Assembly (NCBI GenBank): GCA_934045905.1
Contig: OW203762.1
Location: 50,183,411 to 50,247,410 of the forward strand
Length of the DNA stretch: 64,000 nucleotides
DNA from: Leuctra nigra
Lineage: Eukaryota > Arthropoda > Insecta > Plecoptera > Leuctridae
Direction: 5' to 3'
Shown: positions 40,401 through 50,429 of the stretch, piece by piece
Layout: each line of letters opens with the position of its first letter
Position numbering within the stretch: the stretch's first letter is position 1
Program-made: the position numbers and the translations under genes
Notes under the pieces: model-generated
Databases searched by the model: none
What the model saw: only the letters and a program-made list of their open reading frames with translations
Told to the model about the DNA's origin: nothing

Positions 40401-41503
40401 CTGGGTGGAGCGACCGCTCCACTAGATTCCCTTTAAAACAAAAAGTTTTTAAAAGACTACCAAGCACCTCCAGGCTCTATACCAACTGAGCTAACAAGAC
40501 AATCATTCAACACCTCATAATTGGATGGAGATATCGGATGAGAATTGAAAGCAAAGTCATTTCGAGCTTCCGATCTCTGGTGACTCCATTTCTAGATTCT
40601 AACTTGTAGATGTTTGTTCACAGATTTCGCCAACGCAAACCCCGCACATGGCTCGCAGGTAACTCCAATCATGACTCCTCTATGTTGTCCACATGGATCA
40701 ACTGGTCCATTACTCTTCATCTTGTCTTGTGTCTTGTCTGTGACAACACATTCATAACAAACGCCAAAGTCAAATGAACTGAAGGATTTTCACGACCTCA
40801 TCGATTATGATGAATCTTTGTGTTTAATATTTGACATTTTCGACAATACCGCTACACTAAAATATTTCCAAATTTCAATTTTGATCACCCGCCTGAAAAA
40901 CGTCGTATTTTTAAATTCTCATTAAAATATATATTTAATCACTGATCAACTAAGAACATAAGTCAATAGACCTGTATTGGAAGGGAGATATGATATATTA
41001 TCGAAACATAAAATCTAAATGTTTTCCTTTAGAAGGTTTCATCAAATCGAAGAAAGACGTATTTTCACAATTTCGGTTAATTTGATAATTGAATGACGCT
41101 CATCAGGGTCCGCTAAATAGGTCCCACCAATATCGATATACATTTTGATGAAGGAAGAAGTACACTAATAGGTAGTAGCTACACTATTGCACCAACATTT
41201 CCGATCCTTGTACCATTACCCCTCAATAGATATTTCGAAAACTTATTTACTTGAGATCACACATTATAATCGAGACAATTAATACGTCTGAACTCGTCTA
41301 TTTAGAGCCCTGGAGCGAGTGGCAGAGCTGGAGGAGGCACTGGAGACGCAATACAGGGTCTTCTGGAAAACATACTTGATACTGGTAAGTGATATTATCC
41401 TCATTTCCTTGCGTTGAAACCACTGGTTGAAACGATGTCATGAATAACTCTTATCAATTGTTTCTGTTTAGTGCGGGCCATCCTAGCAGCGGTTAAGTTG
41501 TGA
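37468..41503 (+). CDS. Small secreted amphipathic peptide 2
   Basis: Exons 37468-37522, 40624-40658, 41306-41384 and 41472-41503 give 66 aa with the same phases as gene 1. The signal peptide is identical to gene 1. The pro-region differs (DFANANPAHGSQ). The linker SGRAGGGTGD is conserved and the helix begins IQGLLENILDTVRAIL and ends AAVKL*. Intron 1 is about 3.1 kb because it contains foldback copy C (2.36 kb) and a SINE fragment. Exons 1 and 3-4 and the promoter are close to gene 1, so this is a recent duplicate. Probably secreted; function unknown. Splice sites (GTGAGT, GTAACT, GTAAGT) are normal and no disabling change is visible. Confidence 0.8.
37600..37680 (+). mobile_element. tRNA-like SINE head fragment in intron 1 of peptide gene 2
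   Basis: Box-A-like GTTAGCTCAACAG and box-B-like GGTTTGATTC, followed by CTGTCCTTCCTCACTG as in other SINEs of the window. Confidence 0.5.
38070..40428. mobile_element. Foldback repeat family R2, copy C (largest)
   Basis: Two near-identical inverse arms of about 230 bp (about 38075-38305 and 38970-39195) run from AAAAAACACTCCGTG to GGACTTGGCGCATCG, with about 660 bp between them. A tail follows with at least four ATGACGTCACTTCCGGTTT modules, ending in the hairpin GTGGAGCGACCGCTCCAC and TAGA. The whole lies in intron 1 of peptide gene 2. Confidence 0.85.
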
Positions 41504-41886
41504 TCAAGACTTCAGCAAGCTCGTGTGCTGTGAACATGAATTCATGCTATTTTTATTAGAATGCATGTATTTTGTCTCAAAATCTGTAAATAAATAAAAA
41601 AAATTATAGTTCGCAGTAATTAGAGACCTTCAATCCTCACACTACTTCACTCCATGTAATGTAACGAAATTTTACTGTAGAAACTGAAATAAAGTTTTAC
41701 AATATTTTACCATTAAAAATCAATAGATAGTACAGATTCATTTACTTTGATTTGATGTAATATTTCTAAAACATTCAACAGTAATACATTTTGAAGAAAA
41801 ATTGAAATGTTTAGCAATAAAATCAGGCTAAGGGTGGAAGTGGAGAACCAGGAAAACATGGTTGAAAGAACAGACACGTAAACGTT

Positions 41887-42618
41887 ATGTTGTACAAAAA
41901 CAAAAACTTGTAAAAAAAACTGCCAAGCACCTTCCCACTTAAAACAATTGAGATCTAAAAGAAGGGTCAAGCAATAATATATTGTTTAAACATTTTCGCA
42001 CTTAAAATTAGTGAAATCATTTCGCCCAGTTACTGCCGCCAAGCACAACACTAAAAACCTAATGTTGTGTCCAAATTTGAAGAATACAATCTAAGTGAAC
42101 CATCATTGTAAATTTAACAAAATTATAAAAATTAAAAACGACTTCAAAATAAATTTAAAACTGAAATTAAAAAAATTAAAAATAAAGCTAGGCGCATTGT
42201 GTCAAGAAGAAGGCAACATAAGAAAGAAGATGACGATAAAGGAGCCGAAGAAAGACAGAAAGTAGGAAGAAGATAGAGGAAGTCTACAATATGGTCGGTG
42301 CAAATTCAATGCGCCAAGCTTTATTTTTAATTTTTTTAATTTCAATTTTAAATTTATTTTGAAGTCGTTTTTAATTTTTATAATTTTGTTAAATTTACAA
42401 TGATGGTTCACTTAGATTGTATTCTTCAAATTTGGACACAACATTAGGTTTTTAGTGTTGTGCTTGGCGGCAGTAACTGGGCGAAATGATTTCACTAATT
42501 TTAAGTGCGAAAATGTTTAAACAATATATTATTGCTTGACCCTTCTTTTAGATCTCAATTGTTTTAAGTGGGAAGGTGCTTGGCAGTTTTTTTACAAGTT
42601 TTTGTTTTTGTACAACAT
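41887..42618. mobile_element. 732-bp near-perfect palindrome (foldback element)
   Basis: Arms of about 310 bp (41887 to about 42199 and about 42308 to 42618) are almost exact inverse copies, starting ATGTTGTACAAAAACAAAAA. The spacer is about 110 bp. The inner ends read AGGCGCATTG and CAATGCGCCAAG, the same tip motif as in the R2 hairpins. Single-arm relatives occur at 18562-18792 and, as a short piece, at 40437-40480. Confidence 0.9.
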
Positions 42619-43784
42619 GTCATATGGGGTATAAGTTTATAGCAGCTTTCACTGATCATTAAGTGTTACCTCATTACAGTTAACGCCAACAACGTCACTT
42701 CTTGTCTAAAGTTTTCTGTTTTTCTTTCAATAGTTCCGAAGTTAGTATAACGAAAGGGTCAATTTCTTTTGGTTGAATTTGAGTTATATCAAATTATAAT
42801 TTGTTAAAAGTTCACAGCTTTGAGTCATGTGAATAACGTAAATTGTAGGTGTATTGTTCCGGTGTAGACCGGAATTTGTGCGTTCATCTCGTAAAACGCG
42901 TATTTGTCGCCACTTGGTAAACTGAAAGGTACACGAAAGATGATTGAAAATACGTTTCCTCATTTTTAAATTCTCCCATGTTCACTTTTTTATGTCAAAG
43001 TTCCGAAGTATAAACTCAATTGTTAAAGCGTGCAGGCTTACAGATGTTTACAACACATTTTAAATAAAATCCGGATGGTTTTTGGAAGGCAATGTAACTT
43101 AAAAGGAACTTAGTTAAGATTAACTAGCTGAGCTACCTGGTGTTTATAGTGCTGGTGGGAAGGAGTATGACGGGTGATGAAATTTACGCTACCCGCCTTA
43201 CTCGCCTATGTACACGGATAGCATGGGCCGGCCTATACCTGGCATCTCCACCTCTCTGCCTCTCCCTGACAGGTCAACTTAATGTTTACATTTGTTTGTT
43301 CATGGCAAATACGATCGATGTCCATTTAGTATTGTTGTCTTCTTCTATAGGTACTTGTAAACAGTTATCGAGCTTGCATTTTAATTAGTCCACTGATCTT
43401 ATTTAGTGATTATTATATTGTTTTGTGATGTTGCTGTGGAAGATAATATTTTCATATTTTCAAACCAGGAAACAACTTCGTGCTATTGCCTAGATACTTG
43501 AAGAATATTATTGTATTGCCGATGTAAACAAGCCAGACCACTTTCGTATATAACGTTCGCATCAAAACCAATGTTTATTTTATTAGTGTCAGATTAGGAG
43601 GAACATCAGTTTCAGTTTCATTTATTTCCATTAAACAATGTCACTTGATGAGACTTTGACTCACAGTTTGGAAATAAATCATGACAATTTAAAAGCGTTT
43701 TATTATTCTAACTTTTTAACGTAAGCATTGTTGGATGATGAAATGAAATTTAAATCTCTCATACCCACAGATTTCCATTAATTA
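42619..43784. other. Intergenic, nothing firm
   Basis: A GC-richer patch at about 43130-43280 has an open frame but no splice or family support. The rest is AT-rich. Confidence 0.35.
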
Positions 43785-44335
43785 TCATGGACCATTTAGT
43801 GTAGTTTCTTGTTTATTGTAACCGAGCTTCTAAGATTGACAGATTACAACATCTGAAATAATGAAATAATTTTTACTAAGTTGTAAACACCTAATAAACC
43901 TAGTAATGGAGCCATTTTGTGTGGTTTCTTGTTTCGTATCTGAACCATCAAGATCGACAAATTTGCATAATTAAAATAATTACATTTATTTTAGAAACTT
44001 AAAGTTGTGATCACGTAATGGATGCACGTAATGGAGCCTTTTTGTGTGGTTTCTTGTTTCGTGTTGTTCTTGTTTCTTGTTGAGCCACCAATATTGACAA
44101 ATTAACTCTATTTTAAATAATATATAAGTGTGACAAATGAAAAGTTGTAAACACGTAATACACTGAATATTAGTAATGGAGCCTTTACTGAATTTTACTA
44201 TTTACTAAATTACCTGAATTTTACATAATTAAATAATTCGGATAAATTAAAAGCTGTGACAACCTTATGCACCCAGTAATGGAGCCTTTTTTGTGTGGTT
44301 TCTAGTTTAGTAACTGAGCCACCAAGATTCTGTTG
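43785..44335. repeat. Degenerate tandem repeat, units of about 100-145 bp
   Basis: The phrase TAATGGAGCC, then TTTTGTGTGGTTTCTTGTTT and a GAGCCACCAA..TTGACAAATT segment, recurs at about 43903, 44029, 44173 and 44276, with an older unit at about 43785. The spacing is uneven because of internal deletions. Confidence 0.7.
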
Positions 44336-44534
44336 ATTAGCATGACCACGAATTGTTTTATTGCACAACTTTACGTACAACGTGTACATTGACAATCATT
44401 ATTAGAGTCCAATGAGTATAATATTAAAAAGAGTTGCTATGTAATCGTTGAATGTATTCGGATTAACATTTTGAATATATACACAAGAAGGTTAAACATT
44501 TTTTAAGTAAAGAAAAAGATAAAAAAATAAAACA

Positions 44535-44670
44535 TTTGTTACGGGGATCGAACCCGGCAACGCCGTGATCGAAGTAACTTGCCTCATGTGACCGAGCCAA
44601 TTCGCCACACTGAAATTAAACCTGTGTAGTATATCAAAGAAGAAAGGTAGAGCGTAAAACGACGTGCGCA
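44535..44670 (-). mobile_element. tRNA-derived SINE, minus strand, copy 1
   Basis: On the minus strand there is a box-A-like TGGCGAATTGGCTCGG and a box B GGTTCGATCCC about 45 bp downstream, preceded by TTTGATATACTACACAGG-type sequence shared with the next copy. A diverged tRNA-like head, not a functional tRNA. Confidence 0.6.
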
Positions 44671-44844
44671 ATTCCTGTTTCCCTGATATCTTCACTGTTC
44701 ACGATGGCAACCGGCGTGCCGCGATGGCGATGTTTCGGTCTATTGATGATCTACACAGCATCCCTGGACCTCTCATTTGAATATATATCCTTATTTATAT
44801 CATCACTTATACAAATTAAAAAATAATATATGAAAAAAAAGTTT

Positions 44845-44965
44845 TCCGGGATCGGGAATCGAACGCGTTATGCAGAAGTCGAAGCCAGCTACCTTCCTAA
44901 CTGAGCTATCAGCCCGATGGAAATTAAAGCCGCTGTTTAGTGTATCAAAGAAGAAATGCGGAACG
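44845..44965 (-). mobile_element. tRNA-derived SINE, minus strand, copy 2
   Basis: On the minus strand, GGGCTGATAGCTCAGTTAGG (box A) and CGTTCGATTCCCG (box B) with anticodon-arm-like sequence between them. The upstream TTCTTCTTTGATACACTA is shared with copy 1. It lacks a proper acceptor-stem match, so it is scored as a SINE head rather than a tRNA gene. Confidence 0.6.
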
Positions 44966-45257
44966 TAAATATTGATAATTTTCCCACTTCCGATTTAAAT
45001 TTATTGATTTTTCTTGAAGTGGAGTGTCTAGCAATACATTGTCTTTATTGTTGCCAAATTTCAAAACTCTCGATGGACCCGTTTGACTTTTAAAATATTT
45101 AAAATTTAAAATTGTAATAACTTCACTTCCGGTCAAAATTTTTCAGATTTTCTTTCAAAGGGCACTGCTATAAATATGACTCTATGTCTCTGCCAAATTT
45201 CAACTCTCTAGACCAAACCGTGTAACCTGTGGAGATGGGCAAACAAACCGGCCGTGC

Positions 45258-45258
<1 letters not shown>

Positions 45259-45314
<56 letters not shown>
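45259..45314. repeat. (CTAA)n microsatellite, about 14 units
   Basis: Uninterrupted CTAA repeats directly after CCGGCCGTGC; probably the 3' tail of a retroposon. Confidence 0.9.
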
Positions 45315-46046
45315 ATGAATGTCAATCCTTGCATGTTTGAGGCCCAAAATTCACCCCGAAGGGATGATCGCAGCACTTTGATATTTGGTTAGGTGTTGTC
45401 AGGTGGCTAAATATACCCGATAACCATGGTTTTCAACTTTCATTTCTAAATGCTTGCATGCGTACTGACACCCCGAAATCGGGCCCGAAGCGCTTGCTGT
45501 ATACAGTCGTGGTAGTAAGCTCGCACGTTGTATAGAGCGGTGCTTGGCAGCGTCGAGCTAACGCCCGACTAGATACACCACATACTATACAAACTTATTA
45601 TCGTTCATTGATCGATAATTGTTTGATTAGTTAATAAACTATTTGTGATAATACCTACTGTTGGTATGTGCGGATAATGTCTTCTGTTTCACACAGGTTT
45701 GATGCATAATGACTGCACTAATATATAGGCGATTCTTTAATGCAAACATTACCCGTTTATATGTGTTAATAATATGTATTAACCAAATCATTGTAAAGAT
45801 CTCTATTAACTATTACCCACACAATTCTCACCTTTTTTAAACACCATTAAAAATCAGTCACCTATTATTATCATATAGGTAATCGAGCCTAACAATAACC
45901 TTGAGCTGGATTACCGCAGTATTTTATAATAAATCACAGTAATTAAATTAATATCAGTGCATTCAGTACGTAGAAGTAGAGCAGATATGAAGACAATCAT
46001 CACGACAATGTGATTGCTGACGTGACCGTTGACCCTGATGAGCTGG

Positions 46047-46054
46047 TATAAAAG
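46047..46054 (+). promoter_or_regulatory. TATA box of peptide gene 3
   Basis: TATAAAAG, 52 bp before the start codon. The surrounding GTTGACCCTGATGAGCTGGT block resembles the promoters of genes 1 and 2. Confidence 0.7.
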
Positions 46055-46098
46055 TCCAGGTGTCCGAAGATGCGACACACTGCACACGAGCTTTCAAC

Positions 46099-49000
46099 AT
46101 GGCCGCCTTCAAGACACTGCTGGCCGTTCTTCTCGTGGTGGCGATCTCTGCCGGTGAGTTCGGTAAACTCATCGTTCTCAAAACATAATCACAATGCGTC
46201 ACTTTAAAACAATTAGAACACTTTAAAACAACTCAGTGTAACGCGTTGATGAGCGAGCCTTCTAGCCACTGCATCCGATTTGATATGCGTTTACAAGTAT
46301 CAGCTGCTCTAAGAACTTGGAACTGAAGCATTAAGAAAATTTAGAATATCTTTTTTCAAATATTTCAAGATTATAGTATAAAATGTCCTTAAAACTACCA
46401 TAACTTTTGACTATAACGACAGACTAGTCTTCAAATTGGCAAAAATATATAATTTGTTGGTCCCAATGAACATGCTAAATTTCAAATTGATCGGACCAAA
46501 CAATCGAGTGATATTTTTTTAATTTGAACCAATCACAAGATCCCGTTCAAAAACGATCCCAGAGACCGCATAGATTACGTTAATGTGTGCAAAATTTCAG
46601 ATCGATTGGTTTTGCGGTTTGACCTAGGGTGTGCAGGAAAAAAAACACACACACAGAGAAAGGGCCATAAGAGTACCGTGGTGACGCTCGCTACTCGCTT
46701 AATTATCTGCGAGAATCACTTGCTTATTCGGCGATATCATAAAAAATAATCCCGTAATTTTGCTAGGACTTGGTACTAACATGGAAATAAGTATAGTCAC
46801 ACAATCGTAATACGTGTACTAGAATCTTCCACACATCCGTCATCGGCCATCGCTCAGAATCCGTGTGGTGGAATAAAGACCCTGTTATTCTGCCTCTCTC
46901 TGACTCATAACATAAACTTGCTTTTATATGGAGCAGAGAGAGACGACCTGCACAGCTACTTTATTCCACGCTTGTACTTGTTGACCCCCCAATTCATAGG
47001 TTGCATGTGATGTCATCTCATTGTTGCCGTCGCCATCTTAATGGCACGCAGAATAGCTGTGATTCTCTGTTTTTTTGACGATATTTTATAGTTAATGAGT
47101 ATGGGAAATTGTATAGGCTCCGGAGATTACTTTAGTACGAAGAGAAATCACTCACATTACAAAAATACATCGGTTTGCCTAAATAAAGTTATAAATCTGA
47201 CCCGTCAACGTGGCAACGTAATGGGTGGACAATTCAATAATTTAGCATTGCTGATATGAAACAAAAGAAGTTCGTGCAAGCTATGAATTCGAGCTTGATT
47301 CTAACTCATGCTTTTGTTTCTAGAGCTCGCCAACGCTGCGGATGACCAGGTAAATAATCTACTTCCTGCATTGAAACCGATGTTGAGCGAGCTTCCATGG
47401 GCCAAGTTTCCATCATATCTAGAGACAATTGTATACAACCAACAACACTATCATTAAAATTATTATGCCGTACAACGCACAGATTAAAAGCTGCGAAGTA
47501 GTATATTAATGCTAGTGTAAAGAATCTTCAAGAATTGCATAAATTATATTTAAGCTAACGATTGTCAGACCTGGCACATGATTTAATTAGCAACTAAAAA
47601 AATCTGATATCGATAAATAATAGAATATTTTTGGTTCAAGGAATCGACATTCAAAATCCATATAAAAGTAGACAGAGAAAGTCCGTCACATAAAAATCAA
47701 TTGTGAAACATTACATTTGTTTGTCTTATTTCACATTTTATCCTCTTTCACTATTTAGTGTCTCTGATATAATACCACTTAAATAGAATGATTTCAAATA
47801 AAATTATTCACTTCATAGGTACTCACCTATTTTGACTATCGAGCTGCCTTGACACAAACCAACCATGTCCATCAGGCGGAGTTCTGAGAATGGAGGACGG
47901 TGGAAAGTAGGCGATCTTGTCATTAGTGGGGAACCTTCTCATCATTTGCCTCTCGACTAGAATGCCCCAATAAAAACCAGTTGTAATTCCTATACTGATA
48001 AGACGGGAGGATTGGTTTTCAACCCACATTAAAATGAGAAGAAATTTTGTCTTGCACTTTATGTTGTATTTACGAGAAAGAGAAATAAATAATTCAAAAA
48101 TGAGGGGGTGGGGAGGAAAACATGATAACCACCAAAACCATTATTCCGAGATACAGGCCAGAGTCCTACAATTTGTATCATTAATGCTTATGTATGCATC
48201 TTCGTGAAATCATGAATATTATTTTCAATAGGTTGATATCTTAGCTAGTAATGTGCAAATTTTCAGTACAGGAAGAAACGTGGCCTAGCTATAAAAAAAT
48301 AGTAATCAGTTTTATGTCTGGAGATATCATGTTTTACTCTGGATATATCATGTTTTCCTTCAAAGCGAGAAAAATATTATTTTATTGTCAAGCATTGAAT
48401 ATCAATCAAATTATCATAAAATTTATATTTAGTGAAAAGTAATAAATGTCATATGGCTTGCTATACTAAGAAATCAAAGGTTTTATATAAAAAAAAATAA
48501 ACATCATGTCATTGCTTGTTACTATTATTATTTTCACCAGTAAAACGTGATATCTCCAACGCGACCTGCTGGTGGCTTAGAATCGCTATGAAATGATCAA
48601 TCTTTCCTCAAATCCTTAGGAATTTGAACTTACATCATCATCACTGTCCATTAATTCATTTCCACTATCTTCATGAAGAAATTCACTTAAAGAATCATCG
48701 TGATAAAGCTTTTTCGAACAGCCAGGGCGCGACGGTCGGCCATGTTGGAATCAAGTTGGAATGGATATATCAAGTTTTACTCAAACCGAAGGGCGCTTAT
48801 CGAAACATAAAAAGCCTTTCTGGTGCCCTCTATGATGATATTTGACAACCAAACCTTGTTTAATACACTCCTTTAGCCGCCACGACCCGCCAAACTTAAA
48901 ATCACAGATTTTTTAAAATTGGCGCTTATCATGTATTCCTCCCCACCCCCTCAAATATTTTCGATGGACATGGCAGGTTTTGAATCTAGGCTACTCATAC

Positions 49001-49213
49001 ATTGACTTACTTCTCATTGCGTGTATGAACTTGTTTTAGGCCACTACTACTGCGGCGCCAACCACTGGGGATAGTGTGCAAGGTCTTCTGGGAGTTATCC
49101 TGAACATTGGTAAGTGATTTGCTTATCCTCCTGTAAGATAAGCTGTTTGCGATGAACTCTAATCCGTCTGTTTCTGTTTAGTGAGGGGAATCATCAAAGT
49201 ACTCAATCTCTGA
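46099..49213 (+). CDS. Small secreted amphipathic peptide 3
   Basis: Exons 46099-46153, 47324-47349, 49040-49109 and 49182-49213 join in phase to 60 aa. The signal peptide is nearly identical to genes 1 and 2 (one change, KIL to KTL). The pro-region is shorter (ELANAADDQ) and the linker Thr-rich (ATTTAAPTTGDS). The C-terminal helix starts VQGLLGVILNIVRGIIKVL and ends NL*. It has Arg and Lys with no acidic residue, so unlike copies 1 and 2 it is cationic (+2), strongly hydrophobic and amphipathic, the profile of a membrane-active helical peptide. This is inference; no family match is recognised. Intron 1 contains R1 copy E and a hairpin. Confidence 0.8.
46231..46702 (+). repeat. Interspersed repeat family R1, copy E
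   Basis: Starts TCAGTGTAACGCGTTGATGA and ends GTGACGCTCGCTACTCGCTT. The interior has AAAATTTCAGATCGATTGGT and a CACACACACAG run. In intron 1 of peptide gene 3. Confidence 0.7.
46868..46969. repeat. Hairpin related to 21275-21389
   Basis: GTGGAATAAAG at the left and CTTTATTCCAC at the right are inverse. The centre has GCCTCTCTCTGACTCATA and TATATGGAGCAGAGAGAG, as in the MGST-intron hairpin but in inverse orientation. Confidence 0.55.
47885..47970 (-). mobile_element. SINE fragment, minus strand, in intron 2 of peptide gene 3
   Basis: The inverse of the sequence contains CGAGAGGCAAATGATGAGAA and GGTTCCCCACTAATGACAAG, the conserved SINE body. Confidence 0.55.
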
Positions 49214-49319
49214 CCAAGACATGACGTCACAAGGCTCGGGGGTCGCAAAACTGAATTCATGTTATTTTAATTACAATGCCTGTACTTGAAAAATAGATAA
49301 ATAAATGTAAATAAAATGT

Positions 49320-50429
49320 ATTAATATCAATGGTTTTATTGGATGACTTTTACGTGGCCAAGAGTGTCGATCACGTTACAATTGTAATTATTTGAAAATT
49401 ATTATGCAGTAGTAGTTCTAGAGAGAAATTCAAATTTTATTGACTGCTGTCCACAATACATGGTTGACCATTGAGATCCAGCTTACTTATCAATATAAAA
49501 TACATTAAAATTAATAACTAATGAAATATTTATGAATGAAGTTAATTGGTTTTAAAATAAAAAATATTGATATTTACAATTACTTTCTATACAATACTAA
49601 AAACTATTATTATAAAGGTGATTATGAAGAATGCAAATAGAAGATTTTAAAACAGATGGACCAATTAAATCTATAATGGAACAATTAAATTAGTGTTTGC
49701 ACAGGGTGTTTTGCAAGTGTCATACCACACATTTGGTGTAAATATTGATTAAAATTTTGAAAAATTGTGATGCCTTTGATTTTAGACTTGGAAATTATAT
49801 TACAAGGCAGTCACACGTCACACATCGTTTTTACCGTCAAAATGTTACGTCAAATTAAAATTTAGGATTTTATTAATGAAAATGTAATTTTTTTCTATTG
49901 ATAAGTGTCATTTCTTGTGTCTGTTTACAAATGTACAATGAAACAATTTAATGAGACTCGCCTATTTAAAACCACGATCATGACTTCATGACGTCAGTGT
50001 GGGAACTTCCCGCGTTCCGATCACTTTCCTCTTCGGTTCGGAGAATTCAGGACCTGGCGTGATGAGTCAGACTCAGTTGACCCGTTGAGTTGAAACAGTG
50101 AACACGTCCCAATGCGATTTTCCTCGGACAAATCTAACTGAATCCAGATGGACGCAATGAATCGTAAGTTACAAAACGGAAATCTATAAAACAGTTTAAA
50201 ATGCCTAACTTTTAAACCAGCTTGGAGAAATGTTCGAAATGTTCGTGCTATGTTCGGCACTCTGAGCAGCATAGAAAAGAGTAGGTTAGATGCTAACTCT
50301 GTTATCTCCAAAAAAATCCCTTTTGAGTTTCATACGTGATTATACAGTTTTTAACACTCTGTCTTCTAAATACAATGTGAAGTGCAAGAAAAATTATCTT
50401 CCCTTCAAAACGTGGTTTCGCCGGCTATT
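49320..50429. other. Intergenic, nothing recognised
   Basis: AT-rich, with a moderately GC-rich patch at about 49990-50150 that I could not tie to an exon on either strand. Confidence 0.35.

Noticed and set aside
43140..43388. 82-codon plus-strand frame as a membrane protein gene
   Set aside because: Hydrophobic but with no splice context, homologous motif or coding-type third-position bias.
44845..44925. Functional tRNA gene on the minus strand
   Set aside because: Boxes A and B are good, but the acceptor arms do not pair well and a sister copy shares non-tRNA flank, so it is a SINE head.
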